This document shows positions 1 through 7,546 of a DNA stretch of 64,000 bases, one piece after another. Location: NCBI GenBank assembly GCA_036504735.1, contig DASXUQ010000010.1, positions 310,001 through 374,000 of the forward strand, given 5' to 3'. The translations under genes were made by a program, and so were the position numbers. Under the pieces are notes generated by a model. The model did not search any database. It was not told the origin of the DNA and saw only the letters and a program-made list of their open reading frames with translations. The first letter of the stretch is position 1. The number at the start of each line of letters is the position of its first letter. The DNA is from a bacterium. Its GTDB lineage: Bacteria > Electryoneota > RPQS01.

Positions 1-761
1 GTTTTCAGGATGTGGTCGATATTGGCGACCTTCAGGCAGTCGGCGAAGCCTTCATCGGTGACGATGGACATGCCGAAGACTTCCATGTCCGCATGGCGGG
101 CGACGATGCACTCGGGGACGCTGGACATGCCCACCACGTCCGCGCCGAGTGCGCGAATCATGCGGTATTCCGCGCGGGTCTCCAGATTGGGGCCGCTGAC
201 GGCCAGATAGGTTCCGCGGCGCAGCCAGACCTTCAGATCCATCGCCACCTGCTCGGCGATGGCAATCAGCCGGCGGCTGTAGGGCTCGCTCATGTCGGGG
301 AAACGTGGGCCCAGATCGTCATGATTGGGGCCGATGAGCGGATTGTCACCCAGCAGATTGATGTGATCGTCCATGATCATCAGATCGCCGGCGCGGTAGA
401 GCGGATTGACGCAGCCGCAGGCATTGGAGATCAGCAGCACCTTGACGCCGAGGGCCTTCATCACGCGCACGGGATAGGTGATCTGCTGCATGGTGTAGCC
501 TTCATAATAATGAAAGCGGCCCTGCATGGCCATCACCGATTTGCCCGCCAGTTTGCCGAAGTGCAATTTACCCGCGTGGGTCTCGACGGTGGAATGCACG
601 AAGTTCGGGATCTGCTCGTAGGGAATGACCGCGTCGCTATTGATTTCTTTGGCCAGACCTCCCAGCCCGGTGCCGAGAATAATTCCGATTTCGGGGGGAG
701 TCTTGATGTGCGGGGTCAGGGCGGCGACGGTTTCAGCGAGTTGCGTTTTCAATTGAGTCAT
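1..761 (-). CDS. punA: Purine nucleoside phosphorylase, class II (C-terminus cut by window edge)
   Basis: Purine salvage enzyme that phosphorolyses purine (deoxy)ribonucleosides to base and (deoxy)ribose-1-phosphate in the cytosol. Read on the minus strand from the ATG at 761, it gives 253 residues with no stop before the edge; the trimeric family is about 270 residues, so only the extreme C-terminus is missing. GIILGTGLGG (26-35) is the phosphate-binding loop, GRFHYYEGY follows, and the family signature around GPNLET and VGMSSVPE is intact. Where mammalian enzymes have a base-binding Asn (VTN), this protein has VTD, as in relatives that accept 6-aminopurines; the specificity remark is inference. 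The start overlaps divIVA by 29 bases, so it is the third gene of the yggS operon. Confidence 0.93.
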   Translation of the reverse strand, partial: MTQLKTQLAETVAALTPHIKTPPEIGIILGTGLGGLAKEINSDAVIPYEQIPNFVHSTVETHAGKLHFGKLAGKSVMAMQGRFHYYEGYTMQQITYPVRVMKALGVKVLLISNACGCVNPLYRAGDLMIMDDHINLLGDNPLIGPNHDDLGPRFPDMSEPYSRRLIAIAEQVAMDLKVWLRRGTYLAVSGPNLETRAEYRMIRALGADVVGMSSVPECIVARHADMEVFGMSIVTDEGFADCLKVANIDHILK

Positions 762-1224
762 GGGGCATTTCGGGCGATTGTTCCTCGAGCAGGTCGAGCA
801 GTTCAGTCTGAGCTTTGAGCAGGAAGCGCAGGCGCTTCACGTAGGCATCGTGATGGATCTTGAGCGCGCGCAGTTCTTCGCGCATGTGAGTAATCTCATT
901 CTGCGTGGCAAGCTTCATCTGGTCGGAGTCGAGCTTGGCTTCGCGCAGAATCTGCTGCCGTTCGATTTCCACCTGATCGCGCGTGGACTTGAGACTTTTC
1001 TCCGTGGCGACGATGGAATCGCGCAGTCCCTGCTCCATGTCCTGATAGGCCCCGAGCTTGGCCGCGAGTACGCGGTTCTGCTCCGAAAGCGAATTGACCT
1101 GAGTCTGCAGGGCGGCGACTTCATCGGCGACGCGCTCGAGAAAGGCCTGCACGTCGTTGGGATCGTACCCTCGAAAAGAGCGTTCAAACTCGTGTTTGGA
1201 CACGTCGAGCGGGGTCAAACTCAT
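733..1224 (-). CDS. divIVA: DivIVA-domain cell division/polarity protein
   Basis: 163 residues. The N-terminal domain contains FRGYD at 17-21, where Phe17 and Arg18 match the membrane-inserting pair of Bacillus DivIVA. The rest (about 30-150) is heptad-like and Gln/Glu/Lys-rich, as expected for the tropomyosin-like coiled coil. The family binds negatively curved membrane at poles and septa and recruits other proteins. The gene sits in the yggS-divIVA-punA operon; its ATG overlaps the yggS stop in an ATGA arrangement. The yggS-divIVA neighbourhood is common in Gram-positive division clusters, but here it occurs in what looks like a diderm, and no sepF or other division gene is adjacent. Confidence 0.9.
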   Translation of the reverse strand: MSLTPLDVSKHEFERSFRGYDPNDVQAFLERVADEVAALQTQVNSLSEQNRVLAAKLGAYQDMEQGLRDSIVATEKSLKSTRDQVEIERQQILREAKLDSDQMKLATQNEITHMREELRALKIHHDAYVKRLRFLLKAQTELLDLLEEQSPEMPHDSIENATR

Positions 1225-1949
1225 AAGTTCCTCCGTGGGCCGAACAAGGCGGTTCCCAAGCGGATCTCCGTGGCGCCTTCTTCAATGGCTATTTCATAGT
1301 CGCCGGACATGCCCATCGAGAGGGCGGTCCAGTTCGGCGGGTTCAGTTTTGCGCGCACGTCCTCGAAGGTGGCGCGCAGCAAGCGGAAACTGCGGCGGAT
1401 GGCCTCTCCTTCGGTAAGATTGGGTCCGATGGTCATGAGGCCAGCGATATCCAAGTGATCGAAGGGGAGCATCCGTTCAACCCGTTCGATGGCCTTTTCT
1501 GGGGAGATGCCGTACTTTTGAGGCTCGCCGCTGGTGTTGACTTCAATCAAAATCCGCAGCTTTTTGCCCATTTGTGCGGCGTCGCGCTCGATGAGTTCTG
1601 CCAGCTCCAGACTGTCCACACTGTCGATGGTTGCGGCAATCTGCACCGCTTTGCGTACCTTATTGGACTGAAGATGACCGATGAGATGAACAACCAGTGG
1701 AGGGGACTCCCGGAGGAGTTCACCATCTCCAAATTTATCAACAAGTTCCTGAACGCGATTTTCGCCAATATGTGCAAGACCTAAGGCACATGCTTTGCGT
1801 ATTGTCTCGGCAGGGAAGAACTTTGTGACGGCGATGAGAGTAATCGCAGAAGGCTCCCGGTCGGATCGATGGCACGCCGCGTCGATACGCGATTGCGCAT
1901 CGGCCAGATGGCGGGCAAGAATAGGATCGTGAATCTCCGGTGCGGTCAT
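1221..1949 (-). CDS. yggS: YggS/PLPBP family pyridoxal-phosphate homeostasis protein
   Basis: 242 residues, the usual length. It is a single-domain PLP-binding TIM barrel of the PROSC family, which buffers free PLP and affects amino-acid and keto-acid balance without a known catalytic reaction. The PLP lysine is K43 in AVTKFF. GENRVQE follows at 62-68, HLIGHLQSNK is present, and the family signature near SMGMSGDYEIAI is complete through RLGTALFG. It is the first gene of the minus-strand operon. Eighteen bases upstream of the ATG lies the predicted start of transcription from a good sigma-70 promoter overlapped by an inverted repeat. Confidence 0.95.
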   Translation of the reverse strand: MTAPEIHDPILARHLADAQSRIDAACHRSDREPSAITLIAVTKFFPAETIRKACALGLAHIGENRVQELVDKFGDGELLRESPPLVVHLIGHLQSNKVRKAVQIAATIDSVDSLELAELIERDAAQMGKKLRILIEVNTSGEPQKYGISPEKAIERVERMLPFDHLDIAGLMTIGPNLTEGEAIRRSFRLLRATFEDVRAKLNPPNWTALSMGMSGDYEIAIEEGATEIRLGTALFGPRRNL

Positions 1950-1973
1950 AATGGGTTCCTGAACGAAGCAAGA

Positions 1974-2002
1974 AATATAAGACTATCCTCCCACAACTGC
2001 AA
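1974..2002 (-). promoter_or_regulatory. Sigma-70-type promoter for yggS-divIVA-punA
   Basis: On the minus strand, TTGCAG (-35, plus coordinates 1997-2002) and TATATT (-10, 1974-1979) are separated by exactly 17 bases. The -35 matches TTGACA at four of six positions and the -10 matches TATAAT at five. Predicted transcription start is near 1967, leaving a short leader before the yggS ATG at 1949. Assigned from sequence only. Confidence 0.6.
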
Positions 2003-2014
2003 GGTTTTGCAGTT
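1995..2014. promoter_or_regulatory. Inverted repeat overlapping the yggS -35 box (operator candidate)
   Basis: AACTGCAA and TTGCAGTT form perfect 8-base arms around a GGTT spacer. One arm coincides with the -35 element of the yggS promoter, so a dimeric regulator bound here would be expected to block RNA polymerase. The spacing and symmetry are seen directly; the operator function and the identity of any regulator are inference. Confidence 0.45.
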
Positions 2015-2087
2015 TGGGAAGAGGTTCACAAACTTTCAATCCGGGGAAAGAATCCACAAAAATTTGCACCTCAGATAGATCAAGGAC

Positions 2088-2115
2088 TTGACAAATAATA
2101 TATTAAGTGTATCTT
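2088..2115 (+). promoter_or_regulatory. Promoter candidate for the lytic transglycosylase gene
   Basis: A perfect TTGACA (2088-2093) is followed after 16 bases by TATCTT (2110-2115). The same -10 hexamer occurs with TTGACT upstream of the phoH gene at the other end of the window. Initiation near 2122 would give a leader of about 210 bases before the ATG at 2336, much longer than needed for translation. Confidence 0.55.
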
Positions 2116-2221
2116 GATCTCTGTATCCTTCAAGCGGAGAGTTATTGTGCAGGAATATATAACTTTCTCTGAGCAAACTGAGTTGATTTGAGACGAAAAA
2201 ATAAGTACATTCAACTGAAAT

Positions 2222-2331
2222 GGGGCTCTGGGGGAGACCGCTTGTCCCGTTTCGTTGGTAAGTAACTGATTCCGTGACGGTTGGGTGGTTCTGCGGCCCC
2301 CGGCCCGAAGACCTTAACTAAGCCTTCGGAG
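2222..2331 (+). promoter_or_regulatory. Structured 5' leader, riboswitch-like, upstream of the LysM lytic transglycosylase
   Basis: GGGG (2222-2225) and CTGGGGG (2226-2234, interrupted by TC) can pair with CCCCC-GG-CCC (2297-2306), closing a domain of about 85 bases that contains GGGGGAGACCGC. A second hairpin, CCGAAG (2305-2310) with CTTCGG (2324-2329), shares bases with the first stem and covers the GGAG that would serve as ribosome binding site four bases before the ATG. Mutually exclusive stems with a masked ribosome site are typical of translational riboswitches. Because c-di-AMP (ydaO) riboswitches often precede LysM and lytic-transglycosylase genes, that class is a candidate, but the match to its conserved core is only partial. 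An unknown class or a chance GC-rich fold remains possible. Confidence 0.35.
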
Positions 2332-2335
2332 CTCC

Positions 2336-4315
2336 ATGAGACCAACACTCATTCTCCTCGTGGCACTCGTGCCAACCCTGCTTCTGACTGCGCGCGTTGA
2401 TGCGGCACATTCTGCCACGACGACGGCATCGTCCGAGACCAAGCAACTCCTGTCTTCTCGCCCGATTGGTGATAACAGCCAACTTACCGAGCGCCAGAAA
2501 TGGAGCCTTGCGCGTGATGCCTTCGACAAAGCGCAAGCGGAAGAGAAGCGGAAGGACAACGAAGCTGCGGCCTACTACTATGAGGTTGCTCTCGAACTGT
2601 TAGGCAGTTTGGACATGGCCTCGATTGAAGTGCCGACCCGGCGTGTCCTGGATTTGCAAAGCAAGGTTCTCAAGAAGTACAACTCGTTCCTTGCGTCCAT
2701 CGACAATCTGCCTTCTACCGCCGGCCCGGTGGCGATTCTGGAATCGTCCGCACCGTCCGATGAGGCCGATACCGAGAGTCTGCCCGAAAAGCCTGCTCCG
2801 GATCTGATTGCCCCGCAGGCGACCCTTCGTCCGGACCGGACTCAGCTTCCGAACGTCCCCATGACGATGAATGCCGCGGTAGCCGGGCAAATCACGTTCT
2901 TCATGAATCGTGGCCGTAAGGTTATGATGAAGTGGATGGAACGTGCTGCCTATATGTTCCCGCGTCTGCGGCCAATCATGGCCGAAGAGGGCATCCCGCA
3001 GGAAGTTCTGTTTTTGGCGATGATCGAATCGGGATTGAATCCCCGAGCGTATTCGTATGCGCACGCGGCCGGTGTCTGGCAGTTCATTCCGTCCAGTGGC
3101 CGGATTTATGGTCTCGACGTGGGCCGTCTGTATGATGAGCGCATGCACGTGGAAGAGTCCACTCGCGCGGCCTGCCAGTATCTGCGCAAGCTCTACGATG
3201 AGTTCGGCGATTGGTATCTGGCATTTGCGGCTTACAATTGCGGCGAATTGCGCGTGGAGCGTGAGATCGCCCACAGTCGGACGCGCGACTATTTTGGTTT
3301 GAAGAAGCTGCCGGCTCAGACCCGCAGCTATGTTCCGGCTTATCTAGCCACGCGAGCCATTTGCGAGAATCCCGGCCAGTACGGGTTTCCTCCCTTAAGT
3401 CCTGAGACTCCGTATGGCGGTGTGGACGTGTGGGTGAATGGAAGCTATCGGCTGGATCATGTCGCTCAGGCCGCCGGAGTGGATCCGGAAACTGTGGCGG
3501 ATCTCAACCCGGAGTTTGTGCAGGGTGTGACGCCGTCAGGCTCTCCGGTGCGCGTCCGTCTGCCCCGTAAGGCGGACAAAGATTTTGAAAGTCGCCTGGC
3601 TGCGCTGCCCCGCACCGTGATTCCGGAGACCGGAGTTCACAAGGTGCGTCGCGGCGAAACGCTGGCGGAAATTGCGCAACTCTACGACACGACGCCGAAC
3701 GCGATTCGTACGCTGTCGGAAAATCGCAAGGTGAATTTCAAGAAGTTGCGCGGCGGTATGCAACTGGCCGTTCCGCTGGGACAGAAGGTCGAACCGAAGG
3801 TGGAGCCTTCGCAGATCGCGGCGGCAGACGTATCGAAGAGCGCGGCAGCACCGAAGACGGCAGCGCCGGCACCGGTCTCCAAGACGGATACGGGCGAAGC
3901 CAGGACCGTTGCGGCGGTGAACACGAACGCACCGGCGAACCACGAGATTATCTATACGGTTCATAAGGGCGAGAGCATCGGCCAGATCAGCCGCCAATTG
4001 GGCGTGTCGGTCGATGAAATCGTGAGCCAGAACCATATTTCGAATCCGAATAAGGTGCTGCCGGGCAGCAAACTGAAGATCATGATTCAGGGTGCGCCGG
4101 AAGTGGCTCAGACGCCGGAGCCGGCTCCGAAGGCCGAGGCCAGCGCGGCGAAGAAAGTTGACTCGAAGCGATTCACGCACACCGTCCAGCCGGGGGACAC
4201 CGTTTGGTCCATCGCGCGGACGTACGGACAGGATCCGCACAAAATCTTACATTGGAATGGCCTGACCCGCGAAAGTACCCTATATCCCGGTCAGGAACTT
4301 ATTATTAACCAATAA
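2336..4315 (+). CDS. Exported lytic transglycosylase with SLT domain and three LysM domains (MltD-type)
   Basis: 659 residues that cleave the beta-1,4 MurNAc-GlcNAc bond of peptidoglycan to 1,6-anhydroMurNAc products. A Sec signal peptide covers about residues 1-23. After an Ala/Pro/Glu-rich spacer, the SLT domain spans roughly 215-330, with the catalytic Glu231 in AMIESGLNP and the supporting AAYNCGELRV motif. LysM repeats start near 435, 538 and 613 and are joined by Ala/Pro/Lys-rich linkers; the last one ends the protein. The architecture matches MltD, but there is no lipobox, so the protein is probably periplasmic rather than acylated. It is transcribed alone behind a long structured leader and followed by a weak hairpin. 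Confidence 0.93.
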   Translation: MRPTLILLVALVPTLLLTARVDAAHSATTTASSETKQLLSSRPIGDNSQLTERQKWSLARDAFDKAQAEEKRKDNEAAAYYYEVALELLGSLDMASIEVPTRRVLDLQSKVLKKYNSFLASIDNLPSTAGPVAILESSAPSDEADTESLPEKPAPDLIAPQATLRPDRTQLPNVPMTMNAAVAGQITFFMNRGRKVMMKWMERAAYMFPRLRPIMAEEGIPQEVLFLAMIESGLNPRAYSYAHAAGVWQFIPSSGRIYGLDVGRLYDERMHVEESTRAACQYLRKLYDEFGDWYLAFAAYNCGELRVEREIAHSRTRDYFGLKKLPAQTRSYVPAYLATRAICENPGQYGFPPLSPETPYGGVDVWVNGSYRLDHVAQAAGVDPETVADLNPEFVQGVTPSGSPVRVRLPRKADKDFESRLAALPRTVIPETGVHKVRRGETLAEIAQLYDTTPNAIRTLSENRKVNFKKLRGGMQLAVPLGQKVEPKVEPSQIAAADVSKSAAAPKTAAPAPVSKTDTGEARTVAAVNTNAPANHEIIYTVHKGESIGQISRQLGVSVDEIVSQNHISNPNKVLPGSKLKIMIQGAPEVAQTPEPAPKAEASAAKKVDSKRFTHTVQPGDTVWSIARTYGQDPHKILHWNGLTRESTLYPGQELIINQ

Positions 4316-4323
4316 ACCTGAAT

Positions 4324-4346
4324 ACCCCGCGGTAATGGTGCGGGGT
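4324..4346 (+). terminator. Hairpin after the lytic transglycosylase (weak terminator candidate)
   Basis: ACCCCGC and GCGGGGT form a 7-base-pair stem with a 9-base loop, starting 9 bases after the stop codon. No T-run follows, so intrinsic termination would be weak; it may instead mark the 3' end after processing. Confidence 0.35.
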
Positions 4347-4422
4347 GGTGCGGGCCGCCACGATCGGACATACAGTGAGCAGACAACAGGGTTCCCGCTG
4401 CGGCAGGATGGAGGGCATATCC

Positions 4423-4725
4423 ATGACCAAGCAGGATCTGGTTGATCGCCTGTCCAATGAGATCGGCATGCCGAAGCTCGAAGTCCAGACGGTAGTCGAC
4501 GGGCTACTCAGTCTGGTAATGGATTCGGTTGCCAGTGGACAGCGGGTGGAATTGCGCAGGTTCGGCGTGTGGAAACCGGTGAACCGCAAAGGCAGGAAAG
4601 TACGGACGCCGGGTGGCATACACGAAATTGACGTTCCGGACAGACCCTCCGTTGTCTTCGTCCCATCCACAGAGTTTCGCGCGCGGGTGAGCGACCTCAA
4701 GTTTGAGGAAGCAGGGACTGTATAG
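4423..4725 (+). CDS. HU/IHF-family nucleoid DNA-binding protein
   Basis: 100 residues, close to the family's 90-100. Residues 1-45 form the helical dimerisation part (TKQDLVDRLSNEIGMPK). The beta-arm region contains GRKVRTPGG where HU has GRNPRTGE, and ends with the F-x-PS-x-FRARV tail equivalent to F-x-PGKALK. The ATG at 4423 is chosen because GGAGG lies eight bases upstream and the family N-terminus begins there; the frame stays open upstream, but that extension has no homology-like features. The arm lacks the usual Pro63 context of E. coli HU, so it could be a diverged paralogue with a specialised role. Confidence 0.88.
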   Translation: MTKQDLVDRLSNEIGMPKLEVQTVVDGLLSLVMDSVASGQRVELRRFGVWKPVNRKGRKVRTPGGIHEIDVPDRPSVVFVPSTEFRARVSDLKFEEAGTV

Positions 4726-4827
4726 CGCGTCCGAGTTTCAGACTCATTTCGATCCTATTTCGATAAATAACAATCAACCCAGGCCGCTTCGTTATGTGAT
4801 GGAGCGTTGCCGGAAGGAGAACGCCTT

Positions 4828-4923
4828 TTGCCCTGTGGAAAGAAGCGCAAGCGCCACAAGATGTCCACTCACAAGCGCAAGAAGCGCCTGCGCAAGAATC
4901 GTCACAAGAAGAAAATTCGTTAG
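4828..4923 (+). CDS. AURKAIP1/COX24-domain mini ribosomal protein (bS22-like), TTG start
   Basis: A 31-residue protein beginning MPCGKKRKRHK and ending KNRHKKKIR, more than half Lys/Arg. The sequence matches the short bacterial AURKAIP1/COX24-domain proteins, whose mycobacterial and mitochondrial relatives (bS22, mS38) sit in the small ribosomal subunit near the decoding centre. The TTG start is supported by AAGGAGA ending eight bases upstream and by the strongly conserved N-terminal PCGKKRKRHKM. It stands alone between the HU-like gene and xseA. Its length is far below usual gene-finding cut-offs, so it is easily missed. Function in this organism is inferred from the family. Confidence 0.88.
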   Translation: MPCGKKRKRHKMSTHKRKKRLRKNRHKKKIR

Positions 4924-5039
4924 TTCTGCGGCACGGTGGTTCGTACCACAGACTGAAAGCTGCCGCTGTGGTTGCCGGACGGGCCTTGTTTCGATGAGGC
5001 CCTTCCGTTTTTGTACACGTCACGTTTTGCACGGATCTT

Positions 5040-5062
5040 AACCGCCCGGTTGCCGGGCGGTT
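5040..5062 (+). terminator. Strong GC hairpin between the mini ribosomal protein and xseA
   Basis: AACCGCCCGG and CCGGGCGGTT form a perfect 10-base-pair stem with a TTG loop. The downstream bases CCCACCC do not form a T-run, so it is either a factor-dependent terminator or a 3'-end stabiliser. It ends 13 bases before the xseA start codon and could also limit read-through into xseA. Confidence 0.5.
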
Positions 5063-5075
5063 CCCACCCAAAGCT

Positions 5076-6302
5076 ATGTCCCAGCAGGAAAAGATCTATA
5101 CCGTCACTCAAATTACCCGGGAAATCAAACGGGTAATTCACGAAGGCTTTGGAGCCTTGTGGGTGGAAGGCGAGATCTCCGGCTATAAACGCCACACGTC
5201 AGGACACCATTATTTCACCTTGAAGGATGGCGCCTCACAGATGTCCTGTGCGATGTGGAAGATGAGTGCGGGGTGGCTGACCTTTCAGCCACAAGACGGG
5301 ATGAAAGTGCAGGTGTGGGGCAACCTTGAGGTCTATGAGCCTGCGGGACGCTATCAGCTCATTGCGCTGCAGATGCGGCCATCCGGTGTGGGTGAACTGC
5401 AGAGAGCCTTTGAGGTGCTTGTGCAGAAGCTTCGCGCCGAGGGGCTGTTCGAATTGGAACGCAAACGGCCTTTGCCTCCGTATCCGGAGACCATAGGCCT
5501 GATCACCTCGGCAGATGGCGCGGCCCTCCACGATATGCGCACCGTGGCGGCCCGCCGTTGGCCTGGCGTCCAGCTTGTGCTGGCGCCGGTCAAAGTGCAG
5601 GGGACAGGAGCCGCGCAGGAAATTGCCTCCGCTATTCGCGCCTTCAACCGTGAAGGTCTGGCCGATGTGCTGGTGGTGGGGCGGGGAGGCGGTTCCCTTG
5701 AAGACTTGTGGGCCTTCAATGAAGAAATCGTCGCCCGGGCGATTTTCGAATCCCGAATTCCCGTGGTTTCCGCTGTGGGACATGAAGTGGACTTCACGGT
5801 AGCCGACTTAGTGGCGGATGTCCGCGCGCCCACGCCTTCGGCAGCCATGGAACTGGTGCTCCCGGACTGTCAGGATGTGGCGGACTATGTCGCCGAGTTG
5901 AAGCGACGGCTGGCATCGCGGCGGGTGGAGCAATTGCGCAGTCTCCGCCAGAGGCTTGACGCCCTTTCACGGCACTGGGCCTTGCGTCAGCCGGTGAATC
6001 TGGTGCATGCGAATACCCAGCGGCTGGATGATTTGCACTCCCGGCTGGAGGCTGCCTCGTCACGGTTGCTGAAAGACAAACAACATTCGCTGGAACGCGT
6101 CCGCGAACTCTTGACTCTTTTCCATCCGCAAGCTATACTGGAGAGAGGGTATGCGGTCGTACGGGACGGGGATGGACAGTATGTGCGGGACGTGCGGGCG
6201 CTGACTCCGGGCGCAGGAGTTTCGATCTTTTTTGCCCGTGGCCGGGCCGACGCGCAGATCCAGCACATTCACGATAACGGGAATCTTGATGAGCCCCACT
6301 GA
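5076..6302 (+). CDS. xseA: Exodeoxyribonuclease VII large subunit
   Basis: 408 residues. Catalytic subunit of ExoVII, which degrades single-stranded DNA from either end to oligonucleotides and acts in mismatch repair and damage tolerance. An N-terminal OB-fold (about 1-100; YTVTQITREIK, WVEGEIS, HHYFTLKD) is followed by the catalytic domain. It contains RGGGSLEDLW at 203-212 and the later SAVGHEVDFT and DVRAPTPSAAMEL segments. A long helical region (about 265-340) is the part that binds XseB, and the barrel-like C-terminus carries LERGYAVVRD. The 3' end overlaps xseB by 14 bases, as expected for coupled translation of the two subunits. Confidence 0.96.
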   Translation: MSQQEKIYTVTQITREIKRVIHEGFGALWVEGEISGYKRHTSGHHYFTLKDGASQMSCAMWKMSAGWLTFQPQDGMKVQVWGNLEVYEPAGRYQLIALQMRPSGVGELQRAFEVLVQKLRAEGLFELERKRPLPPYPETIGLITSADGAALHDMRTVAARRWPGVQLVLAPVKVQGTGAAQEIASAIRAFNREGLADVLVVGRGGGSLEDLWAFNEEIVARAIFESRIPVVSAVGHEVDFTVADLVADVRAPTPSAAMELVLPDCQDVADYVAELKRRLASRRVEQLRSLRQRLDALSRHWALRQPVNLVHANTQRLDDLHSRLEAASSRLLKDKQHSLERVRELLTLFHPQAILERGYAVVRDGDGQYVRDVRALTPGAGVSIFFARGRADAQIQHIHDNGNLDEPH

Positions 6303-6552
6303 GTCGCAAAAGAACGAGGCCGGACAGCCGCCGTCGTTTGAAGCCGCTTTAGAGCGGCTGGAGAAGCTGGTGTCTAATCTCGAATCCGGAGACGTGCCGC
6401 TCGAGCAGTCGCTCCAAGCCTTCGAGGAAGGACAGCGTTTGATCAAATTCTGTGAACAGAAACTCCAGACGGCAGAGCGGGCGCTCAAGCAGCTCGCCAA
6501 AGAGGCCGATGAGGCTTTGGGCCGCTCTGATGACCGTCCGGCAACGTCGTAA
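6289..6552 (+). CDS. xseB: Exodeoxyribonuclease VII small subunit
   Basis: 87 residues; XseB proteins are normally 70-90. The core is the expected pair of helices: PSFEAALERLEKLV then GDVPLEQSLQAFEEG, followed by a third helix containing CEQKLQTAE. Several copies wrap around the helical arm of each XseA. The ATG at 6289, inside the last codons of xseA, places the conserved FEAAL segment near residue 15 as in homologues. A longer in-frame extension is possible but would run far into xseA. The C-terminal tail is Glu/Asp-rich. Confidence 0.94.
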   Translation: MSPTESQKNEAGQPPSFEAALERLEKLVSNLESGDVPLEQSLQAFEEGQRLIKFCEQKLQTAERALKQLAKEADEALGRSDDRPATS

Positions 6553-6573
6553 CCTGGCACTGGAACGCCGCAC

Positions 6574-7431
6574 ATGATCCTCGGAATCATGGGCAACCTC
6601 CGCAAGCCCACCTTCCGCAAATCCCTGCCGACCGTTGTCGCCGAACTGCGCAAGCGCAAGGCCTCGTTTGTCATGGATGAAGCGGCCTCCAACGGTCTGA
6701 ACCTCTCCTCCTCTGAAATCCTTCCTGCTTCGCAGCTTGCCGACAGGGCCACGCTGATATTGAGCTTTGGCGGCGACGGCACTCTGCTGCGCACCGCACG
6801 TACGGTCGGAGATCGCCGCATTCCGATTCTGGGGGTAAACCTCGGACCGGGACTGGGGTATTTGACCGAGCTGGGCCTCGACGAGTTCTACACCTCGATG
6901 GATCTGATTCTCGACGAGAAATTCCGGACGGAAGAGCGGATGATGCTGCAGGCAGAGATGAACGGCGGTGCGCCGCCGATCGTCACGGCGCTGAATGACA
7001 TCACCGTCGGCCACTCGCAGATTTCGCGGACGACCCAGCTTCAGGTGATCATAGACGGCAAGCCCGTCACCACCTACCGCTGCGACGGATTGATCGTCGC
7101 CACGCCTACCGGGTCCACGGCGTACAGCCTTTCGGCGGGCGGACCGATTCTCGAGCCGACACTCAGCGTGATGATCGTCACTCCGATTAGCCCGCACACG
7201 CTGACGATGCGGCCGGTGGTGATTTCGGCGAACCGCACCCTGGAAATTCGCGCAGGCGAGAGTTCGGTGCTGGCGGCAGACGGCGAAAATGTGAAGTCGC
7301 TGAAGAGCGGAGACGTGATCCGCGTCAGCCGCGCGCCCTACACCACGGTGATTGCCAGTGTAACGGGACACGATTTCTATCACGTGCTGCGCGCCAAGCT
7401 GAAGTGGGGCACCGCCCAGCTTGAACCCTAA
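6574..7431 (+). CDS. nadK: NAD kinase
   Basis: 285 residues. Phosphorylates NAD+ to NADP+ using ATP or polyphosphate. The catalytic GGDGT motif is at 66-70 in SFGGDGTLLRTAR. The second conserved block, LNDITVG, and the third, CDGLIVATPTGSTAYSLSAGGP, are both complete, as is the C-terminal R-P-V-V-I pattern. The length is typical. The gene begins 21 bases after xseB and probably belongs to the same operon; there is no strong Shine-Dalgarno sequence before the ATG. Confidence 0.96.
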   Translation: MILGIMGNLRKPTFRKSLPTVVAELRKRKASFVMDEAASNGLNLSSSEILPASQLADRATLILSFGGDGTLLRTARTVGDRRIPILGVNLGPGLGYLTELGLDEFYTSMDLILDEKFRTEERMMLQAEMNGGAPPIVTALNDITVGHSQISRTTQLQVIIDGKPVTTYRCDGLIVATPTGSTAYSLSAGGPILEPTLSVMIVTPISPHTLTMRPVVISANRTLEIRAGESSVLAADGENVKSLKSGDVIRVSRAPYTTVIASVTGHDFYHVLRAKLKWGTAQLEP

Positions 7432-7439
7432 GAGATAAT

Positions 7440-7512
7440 CACCCCCATCCCCCCGGCCCCCCGCCTTCGTCGAGGTCTAAGGACTTTCCCCATGAAATAG
7501 GGAAAGGGGGAG
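7440..7512 (+). repeat. Dispersed intergenic repeat, copy 1 (C-rich block plus hairpin)
   Basis: CACCCCCATCCC is followed 32 bases later by CTTTCCC (7484-7490) and GGGAAAG (7500-7506), which pair around a 9-base loop and run into GGGGAG. A relative of the element occurs in the opposite orientation at 61197-61239. The copy lies just after nadK and before ftsY, entirely outside coding sequence. It may double as a bidirectional transcript end. Confidence 0.55.
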
Positions 7513-7546
7513 CTGATGAAGCAGATAGCGTTGACCAAGAGAAATT

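Larger units (their letters stand above)
1950..2335. other. Divergent intergenic region between yggS and the lytic transglycosylase
   Basis: This 386-base gap contains no convincing reading frame. It carries the minus-strand promoter and inverted repeat near yggS, the plus-strand TTGACA promoter, and the structured leader described separately. The stretch 2010-2220 is clearly richer in A+T than the flanking genes. Confidence 0.7.
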
